Origin: Haladaptatus paucihalophilus DX253
GTDB taxonomy: Archaea; Halobacteriota; Halobacteria; Halobacteriales; Haladaptataceae
NCBI RefSeq assembly: GCF_000376445.1
Contig: NZ_AQXI01000004.1
Location: 124,001 to 188,000 of the forward strand
Reading direction: 5' to 3'
Length of the DNA stretch: 64,000 nt
This document shows positions 54,928-63,895 of the stretch, piece by piece. Positions within the stretch are counted from its first letter, which is position 1. Every line of letters starts with the position of its first letter. Under the pieces are notes generated by a model. That model worked only from the letters and a program-made list of their open reading frames with translations, ran no database searches and had not been told where the DNA came from. The translations under genes were made by a program, and so were the position numbers.

Positions 54928-56784
54928 TCACTCAGTCTCATCCAACGCGGGATCGGTCTCCTCGAAGACGCTGTCGAGGAGTTTCTGTTGTGCCTTCCGG
55001 AGGTGGTTATGCAGCGTTGGCGAGGAGACACCCATCGAACTCGCGAGTTCTTCTGCCGTACTCCCGCGCGGCCACTCGAAGTATCCCGCGAGATACGCAG
55101 CCCTCAACACTGTTCGTTGGCGCTCCGTCAAGCGGTCCTGCACCGACTGCTGGACACGGACACCACCCTGCGTCGGTACCTCGACCTCGCGCTTCGAACA
55201 CAAGTCCGTCTCCGGAAACACATCCTCAACTGCTTCGACCACGCTCCGAACGTCGGCATGTCGTGAGAAGACCCCCGACACGTCGAGCATGCCGGACTGC
55301 GCTGAAAGTTCACGGACGTTCCCACCGCGCTCAATCAAAATCGTCGCGAGCGATTCGCCAGAGACGGTGAACTCGAAGAGCGCATCCTCACCGTAGTCGC
55401 GGATGAGCCGTGCATCTTCGACGGCTTCCGCATCGGTCACACGATCGAGCACCTCGCTGACGGCAGCCCCACTGGCAGTCACGAAATACAGCAGCGAGTG
55501 CTCTTCGATGGGGACCACACCGTCGAGCGAGAATTGACAATCGAGTTCGGCAGACGCGGCGACGAGAAAGACGCTACTGTCCGTACTCCGCAACGAGAGC
55601 GCGACACCCGTATCTGTCAAGAGCAATCGCTTGCGCTCGATGGAGGTCAATGTCAGTCCGATGCGCCGACCGGCGTCCGCGAGGAGCGTCCGGTCTGCCG
55701 ACCGAAACGAGTCACCGGCCACACAAACAACACCGTGAACGGTCTCACTCGATTCCAGCGGCGCAACGGCGAAAGAACACCCAGAGAGCACGCCACCGAT
55801 ATCCGCAGCGACCGACGATGCATCCACGACCGTAACGGCACCTGATTCCGCTCCGTCGAGTGCGTCCGTCGCGTCGAGAATCGCACCCGGAACGTCGCTC
55901 TCGTCATCGTTGTCGGTAGCACCGTCGGTGTCACGTTTGCTGTTGCCGTTTTCGGCGTGGTCGTCGGTAGTTCGCGGCGGCGTGACACTCGCCCGTGTAG
56001 CGCCTCGTTCGTCACAGAGCCAGACGCCACGGTACAGGTCCGCGAGCTGGTCACAGGCGGCGGCGCGTACGTCCTCATCGGTAGACGCTTCTGTGAGTGC
56101 TCGGCCGAGTGCTTCCATGCACGCGAGGCGGTCAGTGCGTCGCGATTCCGGTGCCGGAATCCGGGAGTCAGGACGACCGGGACGGCCGCGCCTGTGACCG
56201 CTCCGAGTCGGTGGTTGAGTGGTGAAGGCGTCGATAATCGTCGCCGTCGTCGGCGTGGGATAGTACTGTGTGAGGCTGTCGAGACGCTTCCAACCGCCGA
56301 CGGACTGTACGACGCGTGGATCTACGTGCTCCTCAACGAGGTGACGCCACGCGAAATGCTTGCGTAAGTCGCGGCAAGTCACGTCGCAGGGACCATCGAC
56401 TCGATCGGCGACGTCGCTGACGATCATCTGGACGCGACGCGGTGAGACGGCGATGAACGGGTCTCCTGTGTCGATATCGTTCGCAGCGCGGTACTTTTGG
56501 AGGTCGTGGGCGATTGCTCGCGGCACGTATGCCTCGCGAGTCTCGTCGTCGCCTTCGGGCACGGTGAGGAAGAAAAATCGGTCGCCGTCGTGGTCGTGGT
56601 CGCAGAGGTCGGCCGGCCGAATCCGCGTCAGTTCGGAGGGCCGGAGACCGACGCGTCCGGCGAGCGCCACGATGAGGTCCTCGCGGTAGGTTTCGGTGGC
56701 GCGACGGAGACGTTCGTACTCGGTTGTCGTCAGAAACTCGTCGCCTCCATCGCGCGTCATTCTGTTTCGGGTTTTCTGAGACAC
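54928..56784 (-). CDS. Tyrosine-recombinase-like/GAF/HTH_10 fusion regulator
   Basis: A 618-residue fusion. Residues about 15-180 have the tyrosine recombinase fold: Arg48 in VGLRPSELTRI, Arg141 in CRDLRKHFAWRHL, Trp165 in VGGWKRLDS and Tyr174/175 in LTQYY. The HxxR His is replaced by Arg138, so strand cleavage may be impaired. A polar linker follows, then a GAF-like part (about 230-390), a bacterio-opsin-activator domain and a C-terminal HTH_10 (LTERQRTVLRAAYLAGYFEW to the end). It lies between two acetyl-CoA synthetase genes and is likely their regulator, with the integrase part perhaps giving extra DNA binding. Confidence 0.85.
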   Translation of the reverse strand: MSQKTRNRMTRDGGDEFLTTTEYERLRRATETYREDLIVALAGRVGLRPSELTRIRPADLCDHDHDGDRFFFLTVPEGDDETREAYVPRAIAHDLQKYRAANDIDTGDPFIAVSPRRVQMIVSDVADRVDGPCDVTCRDLRKHFAWRHLVEEHVDPRVVQSVGGWKRLDSLTQYYPTPTTATIIDAFTTQPPTRSGHRRGRPGRPDSRIPAPESRRTDRLACMEALGRALTEASTDEDVRAAACDQLADLYRGVWLCDERGATRASVTPPRTTDDHAENGNSKRDTDGATDNDDESDVPGAILDATDALDGAESGAVTVVDASSVAADIGGVLSGCSFAVAPLESSETVHGVVCVAGDSFRSADRTLLADAGRRIGLTLTSIERKRLLLTDTGVALSLRSTDSSVFLVAASAELDCQFSLDGVVPIEEHSLLYFVTASGAAVSEVLDRVTDAEAVEDARLIRDYGEDALFEFTVSGESLATILIERGGNVRELSAQSGMLDVSGVFSRHADVRSVVEAVEDVFPETDLCSKREVEVPTQGGVRVQQSVQDRLTERQRTVLRAAYLAGYFEWPRGSTAEELASSMGVSSPTLHNHLRKAQQKLLDSVFEETDPALDETE

Positions 56785-56904
56785 ATGAATAAATATTAGG
56801 AATCCATGGCGGCATTCTGTGCGGTCATCCGCTAACCGTATCGAACAGTGTGTAAACGACGGAGAGAATTATTTCGTGTTTATCCGAAAGCCCGAAATGG
56901 AGTG

Positions 56905-58824
56905 CTACTGCTCGAGGAGCGATTCGAGTTCGCCGACGATTTCCGGATTGCGGAGCGCACTCGTATCGCCGAGGTCCTCGCCGTTCGCGATTGCTTCGAG
57001 ATACCGCCGCACAACCTTCCCCGACCGCGTCTTCGGAAGCGACGGCGCGAACGTGACCGTATGCGGGACCGCGATAGCGCCAATCGCCGACTCGACCGCT
57101 CTCTCGATTTGGTCTCTGAGTGCGTCGTCGCCTGCGACGTTCGACTCCGGACTGACGAATGCGTGGACCGCCATCCCTTTCACGGTGTCCGACCGACCGA
57201 CGACGGCCGCCTCGGCCACACCTTCGACGCCGACGATCGCCGACTCGATTTCCGTACTGCTCAATCGGTGACCGGAGACGTTGAACACGTCGTCGGCCCG
57301 CCCGCGCAGATGGAGGTAGCCATCCCCGTCACGAACCGCTTTGTCGCCAGTCTCGTATTGCCAGTCGCCATCCGCGGTTCGCGTTCGGCGACCGCCCCAG
57401 TCGGTCTGCTCGCAGAGCGATTTCGCCATGCCCGGCCACGGCCGCGTCAGGACGAGCTCTCCGGGCAACCCCGAATCGACCGGCTTACCGAGTCCGTCCA
57501 CGACTGCGGCCTCGACACCGGGGAGACTCCGACCGACCGCACCAGGCTGCATCGAATCGACACCGGGGAGCGTCGAGAGGACAACCCCGCCGGTCTCGGT
57601 CTGCCACCACGTGTCCACAACCGGACACTCGCCACCGCCAACGTGTTCACGATACCACTGCCACGTCGTCTCGTCGATTGGTTCGCCGACACTGCCGAGC
57701 AGACGGAGCGACGAGAGGTCGTGTCTATCGGGGTACTCGCTGCCCCACTTCATGAACGCCCGTATCGAGGTCGGTGCCGTGTAGAAGACATTGACATCGT
57801 TGCGGTCGATGACCTCCCAAAGGCGGTCTTTCTCCGGATGGTCCGGCGTCCCCTCGTACAGGACGGTCGTCGCGCCAATCGAGAGCGGGCCGTAGACCGT
57901 GTAGGAGTGGCCCGTAATCCACCCCACGTCAGCGGAACACCAGAGAACGTCATCCGGCATGAGGTCGAACACGGCGTGACTCGTCCACGCCACGTGCGCG
58001 AGATACCCGCCGGTCGTATGCCGCACCAGCGTCGGCTCGCCGGTCGTGCCGGACGTATAGATAAGAAAGAGGAGGTCGTCTACGTCGCGCTCGACAGGGG
58101 CGATTTCGGTCCCCGCATGGTCGGCCACGAGATCGTCGAAGGCGTGGTGGTCGCCAGCCGGGATATCGTCGTGAAGACGGTTGACGATGACTCGCTCGAT
58201 CGACTGTTCGACGGAGAGACAGGCGTTGTCGGCCATGTGCTTCAAGTCCAGTGCGGTGCCACGGCGATAGTAGCCGTCGCAGGTGACGAGATATTCCGAG
58301 TCCGCACCGCTCATGCGTGTAGCGAGTGCGTCCGCGGAGAACCCCGCGAACACAACACTGTGCGGTGCACCGATGCGCGCACATGCCAGCATCGCTATCG
58401 GGAGTTCCGGCACCATGGGTAGATAGATAGTGACGACGTCGTCTTCGCCGACACCCAGGTCACGCAGGGCGGCCGCGAACGCGTTCACTTCTGCGTAGAG
58501 TTCCCGGTAGGTGTAGGTGCGAGTCTCTTCGAGTTTGCCTTCCCAGATAATCGCGGTCTCGTCACCGCGATCGGCCGCTACGTGGCGGTCCACGCAGTTG
58601 GACGCCGCGTTGAGTCGCCCACCGGGAAACCAGCACGTCGTCCCGTCGTCATCCAACACGTCGTCGTATGGACGGTCCCACTCTAACAGGTCGGCGGCGG
58701 CCTCCCAGCACGCTGGCCAGCCAGCCTCGGGGAACGCGTCTGCGTCGCGCTCGGTGATGTTCGCCTCGGCGACGAACCCTGTTGGCGGCTCCTCCCATTC
58801 GTCTTTGCGCCTCCCGTTCGCCAT
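56905..58824 (-). CDS. Acetyl-CoA synthetase-like ligase, second copy
   Basis: A 639-residue paralogue of the synthetase at 52763. It keeps DTWWQTETGGVV, GRADDVFNVSGHRLSSTEIE and KTRSGKVVRRYL with the adenylation Lys. The P-loop is unusual: YTSGTTGEPTLVRHTTGGYL, with Thr-Leu where Lys-Gly is normal in TSGTTGxPKG. It may have lower activity or another acyl substrate. It is upstream of the fusion regulator on the same strand, with a 120-base gap. Confidence 0.9.
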   Translation of the reverse strand: MANGRRKDEWEEPPTGFVAEANITERDADAFPEAGWPACWEAAADLLEWDRPYDDVLDDDGTTCWFPGGRLNAASNCVDRHVAADRGDETAIIWEGKLEETRTYTYRELYAEVNAFAAALRDLGVGEDDVVTIYLPMVPELPIAMLACARIGAPHSVVFAGFSADALATRMSGADSEYLVTCDGYYRRGTALDLKHMADNACLSVEQSIERVIVNRLHDDIPAGDHHAFDDLVADHAGTEIAPVERDVDDLLFLIYTSGTTGEPTLVRHTTGGYLAHVAWTSHAVFDLMPDDVLWCSADVGWITGHSYTVYGPLSIGATTVLYEGTPDHPEKDRLWEVIDRNDVNVFYTAPTSIRAFMKWGSEYPDRHDLSSLRLLGSVGEPIDETTWQWYREHVGGGECPVVDTWWQTETGGVVLSTLPGVDSMQPGAVGRSLPGVEAAVVDGLGKPVDSGLPGELVLTRPWPGMAKSLCEQTDWGGRRTRTADGDWQYETGDKAVRDGDGYLHLRGRADDVFNVSGHRLSSTEIESAIVGVEGVAEAAVVGRSDTVKGMAVHAFVSPESNVAGDDALRDQIERAVESAIGAIAVPHTVTFAPSLPKTRSGKVVRRYLEAIANGEDLGDTSALRNPEIVGELESLLEQ

Positions 58825-58862
58825 TCGCTTTGAGGTTCATCTAGACAGACAAAAATCTTCGT

Positions 58863-59516
58863 CTACCCAGGTCCGAAGGCCGCGATATCGGCTCCCACTG
58901 TCGCCAGTGCGTCGGCGGGGTTCGGGTCGCTGTCGGCTAGATGCGTGTACTGGTGTTCCGGGATGTTCGACAGTGCCACCGTGATGGCCTCGCTGTACGT
59001 CTCGACGCCCGGTTCCGTCGGGTCATCGCCGCCCCAGACGTCTCGGATGACCGTCATAGAATCGATGCGCACTTCCAGCCTGCGTGGCTCGTAGCGAACC
59101 AACAGTTCGGAGAGCCCGAGCTGGAGGGCGACGTACTCGGCGGTGTTGTTCCCCGTCTGGGAGCCGACGGGTCGGCCGAGACGGGCGAGTTGATCCTCCG
59201 CAGCGTCCATGATGACAGCACCCGCACCGGCAGGGCCGGGGTTGCCGCGTGAACTACCGTCGACGTAGAGGACGAGTGTGTCGCTCGTCGGCTCGGGGAC
59301 GGGTGGCCGGGTGAGACCTGAGTCCAGCAGGCTTTCGAGCGCGCGACGCAACTCGGCCGGGGTGGTCGCGGGGTCGAAGAGACCGCCGTAGCCGGGGACA
59401 GCGTCGTTGATAGCGTCGGTGGCAGCCGCCACCTCGTAGCCGACGCCCGCAAGTACCTCGTCGACGAGCTCGGCGAGTGGCGAGAGGTATTCGGCCGGGA
59501 GGCAGTCGTCGGTCAC
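58863..59516 (-). CDS. rnhA: RNase HI (type 1 ribonuclease H)
   Basis: A 217-residue protein with a haloarchaeal N-terminal extension (about 70 residues) before the RNase H fold. Catalytic acids: Asp in LVLYVDGSSRGNPGPAGAGA, Glu in TGNNTAEYVALQLGL, Asp in VRIDSMTVIRDV and Asp in ADSDPNPADALA. It removes RNA from RNA-DNA hybrids. It is 38 bases downstream of the synthetase start on the same strand, probably independent. Confidence 0.9.
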   Translation of the reverse strand: MTDDCLPAEYLSPLAELVDEVLAGVGYEVAAATDAINDAVPGYGGLFDPATTPAELRRALESLLDSGLTRPPVPEPTSDTLVLYVDGSSRGNPGPAGAGAVIMDAAEDQLARLGRPVGSQTGNNTAEYVALQLGLSELLVRYEPRRLEVRIDSMTVIRDVWGGDDPTEPGVETYSEAITVALSNIPEHQYTHLADSDPNPADALATVGADIAAFGPG

Positions 59517-59668
59517 GGTACTTTCCCCTTCGGGCTGCGGTTCCGGGGCCTCATATTATCGCTCACTGATGATCTCGTTGACTGATCGCACCACTGCATA
59601 TCGGTCTTCGGTGGTCAAGCGGGATAATCTCTTCAGGTGGCACCGGTCTTCCGTAAACAATCGCAGCC

Positions 59669-60034
59669 CTTGAAGCTGACGAGACGGCACAGAAACGCGC
59701 ACAGACCGAACAGTTTTCCTTCGACGTCGATGCCCCCGGACTCCTCACTGTCACCAACGAGAGCCACGATAAGCCCGAAGCCCACCAGTACGTGGTTACC
59801 ATCGACGACGTGACTGAGGAACTGATGGCCTGCACGTGCCCGCATCACATCCACCGGAACGCCTTCTGCAAGCACATGGCTGCCGTCGAAAACGCAATCG
59901 ACGACGGGACGCTCGACGCATTCCCGTCTGAGGACGACGACGAGACCGAACCAGACAACTGCGACTGTGAGGGCCTCAACGGGTTCCCGTGCTGGCCATG
60001 CGTGCGAACGGGACGGACGGAACTGCCGAACTAA
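59669..60034 (+). pseudogene. SWIM zinc-finger protein, 5' end missing (copy 3)
   Basis: The frame LEADETAQKRAQTEQFSFDV runs through CTCPHHIHRNAFCKH to CDCEGLNGFPCWPC and ELPN. The first eight codons of the intact copy (MSTKTPSE) are missing and no ATG is in frame before 59792 (GTG), which would give an 80-residue product keeping the SWIM motif. It is directly followed by the intact SprT gene. Confidence 0.7.
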
Positions 60035-60058
60035 CCACCGTTTCAGCTGTTTTTATCC

Positions 60059-60628
60059 ATGGCACGCCAATTGACATTCACAGATATCACCGCCCAGCGA
60101 ACGCTCACGGAAAGCGCGAAAGCTGTGACCGACGATACTCCTGAGACACCAACGGCCCTCCTCGACCGAGCCCGACAGCACGCAACGAACGTTGCCGCCG
60201 AGCATTTCCCAGAGCTGCCGGTCGAAACGATCGACTGGGAAATTTCACATCGAGCCCAACGACAGGCGGGTGTTACGAAGTACGACCCTGCAACGGAGGA
60301 AATCACGATCGCGCTGACCTGGACGGCCTACGAACAACACGGGTGGGAACAATTCAGTTCGACGGTGCGCCACGAACTCATTCACGCCTGGCAGTACCAC
60401 GAGTTCGGTGACGCGGACCACGGCTCGACGTTCACCCGCTGGACGGACTATCTCGATACTTCGCAGCACTGCGAACGCTTCACCACGCCAAAATGGTGGT
60501 TGGTGTGCGAGGACTGCGGCGGTCGGATTGCCCGATATCGACGCTCGAAGACCGTCCACAACCCGGAAAAGTACAGCTGTAGTCAGTGCGGCGGTGCAAT
60601 TCGCGTCGAGGAGGCAAACTGCCACTAA
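60059..60628 (+). CDS. SprT-like zinc metallopeptidase, intact
   Basis: A 189-residue SprT-family protein. The zinc site is RHELIHAWQYHEFGDADHGS: HExxH with a third His eight to ten residues on. A C-terminal zinc ribbon has CEDCGG and CSQCGG. SprT/Spartan proteins act on DNA-bound or crosslinked proteins by family knowledge. The start MARQLTFTDITAQRTLT follows the SWIM stop by 24 bases. One relic at 43705 and another at 40951 show it was part of a repeated SWIM-SprT cassette. Confidence 0.85.
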   Translation: MARQLTFTDITAQRTLTESAKAVTDDTPETPTALLDRARQHATNVAAEHFPELPVETIDWEISHRAQRQAGVTKYDPATEEITIALTWTAYEQHGWEQFSSTVRHELIHAWQYHEFGDADHGSTFTRWTDYLDTSQHCERFTTPKWWLVCEDCGGRIARYRRSKTVHNPEKYSCSQCGGAIRVEEANCH

Positions 60629-60741
60629 CCTCGTTTAAGTAGTTCTCGCGATAAGCAATAGATACGAGGAAGATTCTCGCGCCTCACTGCTTTCTGCCTG
60701 AGTTCTTGCTGTCGCTCCTAGTTCACAGAAAAGCCGGTGCT

Positions 60742-60762
60742 GGTTAGTATTGTATACTAACC
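60742..60762. terminator. Hairpin after SprT
   Basis: GGTTAGTAT and ATACTAACC pair perfectly around TGT. A related hairpin (GGTTAGTA/TACTAAC at 44400-44419) follows the decayed SprT copy, so it belongs to the cassette. A terminator or an element-end role are both possible. Confidence 0.45.
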
Positions 60763-60814
60763 CTCTATAGCCCAATTTCTCACTGTAATGCACCCCAAAC
60801 AGAAGAGCTATTAC

Positions 60815-60830
60815 GAATTATGCATAATTC
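60815..60830. promoter_or_regulatory. Palindrome GAATTATGCATAATTC before 60840
   Basis: A perfect 16-base palindrome ends nine bases before the ATG of the winged-helix gene. It overlaps the expected TATA position of a leaderless promoter, so self-repression by that protein is likely. Confidence 0.5.
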
Positions 60831-60839
60831 ATAACTACG

Positions 60840-61373
60840 ATGGCACAGTCTGCTGCCTCCACCGATTCGATACCAATTGCGCAACTCCAAACAGTCGTCG
60901 AACTACTGGAGAACCCAACACTAGCACGAATCTACACCTACGCGCTCCGTTCCGACGGCGCTACTGTCGCGGACTTCGTCACCGAACTTGACGTTCCACA
61001 GGGAACCGCCTACGACTACGTTCGAACGCTCGAGGCTGCGGGGCTACTGACGAAACAAGAAGACAACCGCCCCTACGAATTCGAAGCCGAACCGCTCTCG
61101 CTCACGCTCACGACAAATGGCGAAACGCGAACCATCACGGACGAACTCGTGGACGCTGCATCACGCCGCACAGAAAACGAGGATATCGACGTCTACATTG
61201 ACCGGCATGGTATCGATGGCCTCGCAACGGCTCTGGAGTACGCTCGTGAGTTCGTGGAGGGCACCGTCAATCACCGAATCTTGGCTCGCGAACAAGATCT
61301 TTTGCCACTCGAAGCCGAGATCATCTTGCAGGCCCTCGAACCAGTTGTCCGTGCACACTCCGACGACGAGTGA
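60840..61373 (+). CDS. ArsR-like winged-helix regulator
   Basis: A 177-residue protein. The winged helix is at about 18-85 (LLENPTLARIYTYALRSDGA TVADFVTELDVPQGTAYDYV RTLEAAGLL). The C-terminal part (about 90-175) is helical (YIDRHGIDGLATALEYAREF) with the form of a ligand or dimer domain. It is convergent with the MazF-like pair, 23 bases apart, and has a perfect palindrome just upstream. Confidence 0.8.
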   Translation: MAQSAASTDSIPIAQLQTVVELLENPTLARIYTYALRSDGATVADFVTELDVPQGTAYDYVRTLEAAGLLTKQEDNRPYEFEAEPLSLTLTTNGETRTITDELVDAASRRTENEDIDVYIDRHGIDGLATALEYAREFVEGTVNHRILAREQDLLPLEAEIILQALEPVVRAHSDDE

Positions 61374-61396
61374 CATTCAACAAAGGGCCGTGAATA

Positions 61397-61717
61397 TTAC
61401 TCGAAGACGTACTGCGTCATCGTTTCGACCGCGGTGTCCACAAACTCCTCGGACAGTCGAGCAACTGCACGGTCAATATCAATGTCCATGAGCGAAACGA
61501 CAGCCCACGGAGAGACAAACGACTCTCGATTCAGTGTGCCCGCCTCGAATTTGTTCGCCAGTGAGATACCTTCGGGATACTCTTTCGTGGTGATACCAAG
61601 CGCTATGTACTGTTGGCCTGCAAACGCATGATCCTGACCGCTAATAATCAGATACGGCCGTCGAGGTGTATTTCCAAACGGGTCAGAAGCGACGACTACG
61701 GCACCACGTCCATACAT
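61397..61717 (-). CDS. MazF/PemK-like toxin
   Basis: A 106-residue protein of the MazF/PemK fold: GAVVVASDPFGNTPRRPYLI with the early Pro-Arg-Arg-Pro, then ITTKEYPEGISL and the SFVSPWAVVSLM stretch. MazF-like toxins cleave RNA. It overlaps its upstream partner by a single base (61717), as in toxin-antitoxin pairs. Whether it is active is unknown. Confidence 0.75.
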   Translation of the reverse strand: MYGRGAVVVASDPFGNTPRRPYLIISGQDHAFAGQQYIALGITTKEYPEGISLANKFEAGTLNRESFVSPWAVVSLMDIDIDRAVARLSEEFVDTAVETMTQYVFE

Positions 61718-62097
61718 TACTCCTCCTCCGCCGAAGTGCTCTCTTGTTCCTGGTCGTCAAGACCCGGAAGATCATCGTCCCAGTCTGGATTCTCGTCGTA
61801 GTAGTCGCCCTCGAACTGCATCGCAACCGTCTCTAATCCGATGAGACTCGCCGTGTGAGCATCGTACGCTTCAGGGTTGATTGCCCAATATTCTCCCTTA
61901 TGCCGGACGAGTCCCCGCGTCTCGAGTCGACTCAGTGTCGTTCCAACACTCCCACGGGGGAGATCAAGTTCCTCGGCTAATTCACCAGCACGGTATCCTA
62001 ACTCTGGATCGTCGGCAAGAAACTCAAGGATGTACCGTCCATTCGTGTTTTCATTCGGTAGCTCTGTTGGGTGATAGCTCTCGAAGTCAACGGGCAT
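61717..62097 (-). CDS. Winged-helix antitoxin of the MazF-like pair
   Basis: A 126-residue protein. The winged helix (about 20-75) reads YILEFLADDPELGYRAGELA EELDLPRGSVGTTLSRLETR GLVRHKGEYWAI, followed by a helix and a very acidic tail (DDLPGLDDQEQESTSAEEE). The tail could mimic RNA and block the toxin. It probably binds its own promoter upstream of 62097. Confidence 0.75.
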   Translation of the reverse strand: MPVDFESYHPTELPNENTNGRYILEFLADDPELGYRAGELAEELDLPRGSVGTTLSRLETRGLVRHKGEYWAINPEAYDAHTASLIGLETVAMQFEGDYYDENPDWDDDLPGLDDQEQESTSAEEE

Positions 62098-62207
62098 ACG
62101 TAACAGTATGTAATAGATAGTAATAAGAGTAGTGTCGCAGACGAGACCGCCTGCATATTCTGCTACCGGTGATTATTCTCTCCTATCCTACACACTCTCG
62201 CCCTGTG

Positions 62208-63457
62208 GACAGTCAGCCAGGCAGAAACAGGGTGCCCCCCTGACGTGAAACACCCCGTCTTTCAAGTGAAATTCAACAGCACAGCCAACCAGCACCAGCC
62301 ACCCTGACAGTCCACTACTCTCACACCGGATTTCCGGAGTAACTCAGCTATACACTACTGGGGGACGCTCTCTCCTTCCGCAATCACTCTCGCCCCCCCA
62401 TAGACAGTCCCATAGACCCATACCAATGACAGTCCAGGGGCTGATTCACAGAGGACAGTCTGTTGGCTGCAACCAGTCACGTCACAACTCGTCCCAACAC
62501 ACTGGACAGTCCTCCGGTCGTCACCAGATATGACCATCACCCGCTGGTGCCGGGATGACAGTCCCACGGGTTGTAACACTACCAATGTCTATTTTGCTGG
62601 TCGGGAATGGACAGTCAAGAGTCCATCTGTCCCCCCTCTGGGTTTGTTGCGCTCATCTCTCGTGGACAGTCTCGTAGCGTGGATCAATACCGGTCACTGG
62701 TACGTTCATTGAAACCTCGGTGTCTCTCCTAGTGGCACCCCCACCATAGCACCCGTGTTGGCATCCAGATCTGCGTGAAGTCAGTGGGCACCCCAACCAA
62801 TGCATCCACTGGCACCCCACTCTCGTCGCTCATCGGATTTTGTCGTCCTGTCCCGGTAGAGGGACTGTCAGAACTCGTCGCGCTTGGTGACTGTCCTGTA
62901 CTGTCTCACAGCCTCTGTGTCTCGCACTTCCTCACTCGGTGTTTGGGGTGGATCGTTTCTCGAGGTCATCTCATCCTGGTGGCTGTCGGTACTCCGGCTA
63001 GCTCCTCATCGCACTGCTCATCCCTTGTTTTCAGCCACCTTTCTCGCTCCCTCTCCACTGTCCGTGGCTGTCTCGTTCTCATTGACTGTCCACTGATCTC
63101 AGTCTAATCACCTCTCTACCTCGTGTTGTCGGTATGCCCTTCGGGAAGCTAGATCTGTCTCTATTTCTGTCTTCTATCCGCATTGTCGGACTGTCCCATC
63201 TCACGGTATTCTCTATTCTATGGCTGCTGTTTCTACATCATGGGACTGTCCCTCTGTGCTCGCACTGGCCTCTCTCGTTGTCTCGTCGTGGTGGACTGTC
63301 GTCCAGTCCCTACACACCAATCTGCAGAAATATTGTTTTTGGGGGGACTGTCCACACACCACTTTTCATCTGTTCGCCATGCCTCATTCGGGCGCGGATT
63401 TCCATCCACTTCTCAGAAGTTTGACTATCAGCATCTTCGTGTATTTCGTGACTGTCG
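62208..63457. repeat. Opposed arrays of GACAGTC, possible replication origin
   Basis: Nine copies of GACAGTC occur on the plus strand at 62208, 62306, 62403, 62428, 62454, 62505, 62557, 62610 and 62665. Eight inverted copies (GACTGTC) follow at 62863, 62889, 63084, 63189, 63244, 63294, 63346 and 63451. Most carry a G before and many a C after. Spacings cluster at about 25-26, 50-55 and 97-105 bases. No gene is convincing between 62098 and 63895; frames there are rich in Ser, Cys, Leu and Phe and look like chance. The layout suits iterons of a replication or partition site, but no initiator gene is adjacent in the window. Confidence 0.7.
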
Positions 63458-63568
63458 GCCCTGTCTTTCGGCCTCATTGTCTCAGAAAATTTAGATTCAT
63501 TCTGGGTGCCCACTCTATCTGTCTCGCATAGTGGGGGTGCCCTCCTCACTACGCTCATCTGGGGTGCC
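62231..63568. repeat. Second repeat family GGTGCC/GGCACC in the same block
   Basis: GGCACC occurs at 62734, 62787 and 62811 (centre) and the inverted GGTGCC at 62231, 62546, 63505, 63536 and 63563. Most are extended by C's or G's (GGCACCCC, GGGTGCCC). The centre copies lie between the two GACAGTC arms and three of the inverted ones lie just outside the right arm. This gives the block a layered inverted symmetry. Confidence 0.5.
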
Positions 63569-63895
63569 CATTTGTCGTTACTCAGTTCGTTATCAGTCTC
63601 TCTTCAGTCGTGGGTTTCGTTGGTCGCACTTCGGTTGCTTTTCCAGTGTGTTTCTGCAGGGATGTTGCCGTCGGTTTTCTCTCTTTTTTCTTATACGTTG
63701 TTTCTCTCGGTGGTTGGTTTGTCTGCTGTTGTTTGGGGTGTGTTTCAGCTATATGTGTCGGGGTGTTCTGAAAAGGCCTTATTACAGGCGTAGAAATTAA
63801 GGCCTTGGAGTGAATACAGCCTATAGAAACACAGTATGGAAAATGGGCTCTGTTGAAACCCTATTAGTCAGATATCTTTCCTGCTGAAACAGCTG

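Noticed and set aside
62775-63800. Several open frames of 70-110 codons at the right end
   Set aside because: They are rich in Ser, Cys, Phe and Leu, overlap each other on one strand and are not acidic. They look like chance frames in the repeat block.
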